This document shows positions 9,821 to 10,669 of a stretch of 10,669 nt of DNA, piece by piece (position 1 is the stretch's first letter; every line of letters starts with the position of its first letter). Origin of the DNA: Gammaproteobacteria bacterium (lineage in GTDB: Bacteria > Pseudomonadota > Gammaproteobacteria > Xanthomonadales > Xanthomonadaceae). The notes under the pieces were generated by a model. It made no database searches. It was not told the origin of the DNA and saw nothing but the letters and a program-made list of their open reading frames with translations. The stretch spans positions 1 to 10,669 of the forward strand of contig JAHEBG010000019.1 in the NCBI GenBank assembly GCA_024642445.1. The letters run 5' to 3'. The position numbers and the translations under genes are program-made.

Positions 9821-10560
9821 CGTTTAGGCTGGCATGGCTTGTGCTGCTGGTTGTGGCTCTATCGGCCTGCCAGCACCGGCCAGTGCGCAGTCCGCTGGCC
9901 GAATGGTCGCCTTCCAGCAACTTTGATGTTCGCAAGCCGCGCTTGATTGTATTGCATGCCACCGAAATGTCATCGGCCACTGCCGCATTGAACGTGTTGA
10001 AAACGCAGAATGCCTCGGGCAGAGTCAGTGCCCACTATTTGATTGCTGAAAGCGGGCACATCACCCAATTGGTTGGCGACGAGAGCCGCGCCTGGCATGC
10101 CGGCGCCGGCCGTTGGCAGGGCATCAACGACTTGAATTCCGTTTCCATCGGAATAGAACTGGACAACGACGGCAACGAAGCCTTTGCCCCGGAACAGATA
10201 CGTGCTTTAGTCACGTTGCTGGCTGATCTGTGCCAACGTCACGGCATTTCCAAGCAGGCGGTCATTGGGCATGGCGATCTGGCACCCACCCGCAAGCGTG
10301 ATCCCAGCGCGAAGTTTCCCTGGCAGCAATTGGCCGAAGCCGGTTTTGGCCTGTGGTATCCGGAAATCCTGGCAGAACCGCCCAGTGGTTTTGATGCCCA
10401 CTTGGCATTGGCGGCCATCGGCTACGATACCCGCGATTTAGCGGCCGCCGTTCGCGCATTCCATCGCCATTTCAGAGCCATGGAAAGCGATGGCGAGGCT
10501 TTGGATGCCATCGATGCGAAAATACTGTTCCAACTCTCACAAAACCGCATTAATCCGTAG
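9817..10560 (+). CDS. amiD: N-acetylmuramoyl-L-alanine amidase, AmiD-like lipoprotein
   Basis: Zn amidase that cuts the bond between N-acetylmuramic acid and L-alanine in peptidoglycan fragments or intact wall. The 247-residue protein begins with a lipoprotein signal: basic start, hydrophobic core and lipobox LSAC with Cys18. Residue +2 is Gln, not Asp, so outer-membrane sorting is expected. The Amidase_2 domain spans about 40-170. Zn ligands are His47 (VLHAT), His152 (GHGDLAP) and Asp162 (RDPSAKFPW); Glu114 (IGIEL) is the likely catalytic acid and Lys160 matches a conserved lysine. Residues about 194-240 (LAAIGYDTRDLAAAVRAFHRHF, split across the repeat) form a PG_binding_1-like domain, as in E. 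coli AmiD. This domain and the lipobox separate it from cytoplasmic AmpD. Its ATG overlaps the yhdP stop (ATGA), with only an A-rich weak ribosome site, so translation is probably coupled. Homology is strong; the exact physiological substrate is inferred. Confidence 0.92.
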   Translation: MTFRLAWLVLLVVALSACQHRPVRSPLAEWSPSSNFDVRKPRLIVLHATEMSSATAALNVLKTQNASGRVSAHYLIAESGHITQLVGDESRAWHAGAGRWQGINDLNSVSIGIELDNDGNEAFAPEQIRALVTLLADLCQRHGISKQAVIGHGDLAPTRKRDPSAKFPWQQLAEAGFGLWYPEILAEPPSGFDAHLALAAIGYDTRDLAAAVRAFHRHFRAMESDGEALDAIDAKILFQLSQNRINP

Positions 10561-10567
10561 CGTGCCG

Positions 10568-10669
10568 TCAATGTTTCCGGTGCGCAGCCCGTTGCGGCAA
10601 CCACACAATCAAAACCACAATCAGAACCATCAAAACCGCGGTTGCCGAATAGCGGCTGAGTTCTAAGCC
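10568..10669 (-). CDS. C-terminal end of a membrane protein (partial, family unknown)
   Basis: The minus-strand frame is open from the window edge to a TGA at 10568-10570, giving 33 residues. They form one strongly hydrophobic stretch (ATAVLMVLIVVLIVWL) followed by a basic tail (PQRAAHRKH). This is how many inner-membrane proteins end, with the tail probably cytoplasmic by the positive-inside rule. It converges on amiD with 7 bases between the stop codons and no room for a separate terminator. An ABC-type permease is one possibility, but nothing in the visible part decides the family. Confidence is limited by the short length. Confidence 0.5.
   Translation of the reverse strand, partial: GLELSRYSATAVLMVLIVVLIVWLPQRAAHRKH

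Noticed and set aside
10591..10601. Small palindrome GTTGC-G-GCAAC near the amiD end as a terminator
   Set aside because: A one-base loop cannot form a hairpin, no T-run follows, and it lies in the coding end of the minus-strand gene.
10600..10640. Imperfect repeats of ACCACAATCA/AACCATCAAAACC near the right edge
   Set aside because: They are explained by repeated Val/Leu/Ile codons of a membrane segment on the minus strand rather than by a repeat element.

Overview
The window reads as ordinary chromosomal DNA of a moderately GC-rich gammaproteobacterium. The evidence is the gene order maf/yhdE - rng - yhdP (in E. coli these three follow mreBCD), the YhdE-type Maf, the RNase G sequence and an AmiD-type lipoprotein amidase. 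I cannot name a genus; a Xanthomonadales-like lineage is possible but not shown. There are no mobile elements, CRISPR arrays, tRNA or rRNA genes, and I do not see a new multi-gene system.

Left part (1-3913, minus strand). katG, a catalase-peroxidase, fills 1-2183 and loses only its last few codons at the window edge. The very AT-rich gap of 110 bp upstream of it carries a clear OxyR-type operator, so katG is probably a peroxide-inducible gene with its own promoter. Upstream of it, on the same strand, is a secreted alkaline phosphatase of the animal-like type (2294-3913) with all catalytic and metal residues present. It appears to be transcribed independently.

Right part (3980-10560, plus strand). 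A tightly packed run of four genes diverges from the phosphatase gene: maf (YhdE-type nucleotide pyrophosphatase), rng (RNase G), yhdP (AsmA-like envelope protein for phospholipid transport) and an amiD-like lipoprotein amidase. Gaps are 2 bp, 1 bp and a 4 bp overlap, so they look like one translationally coupled operon joining nucleotide-pool and RNA housekeeping to envelope maintenance. At the far right the last codons of a membrane protein gene converge on amiD with 7 bp between the two stop codons.

The points most worth a second look are the OxyR operator upstream of katG, the coupling of amiD to yhdP, the four-cysteine pattern of the phosphatase, and a dyad in the 66 bp divergent promoter region. 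Genes occupy nearly everything; the only gaps are 2184-2293, 3914-3979 and a few bases elsewhere.
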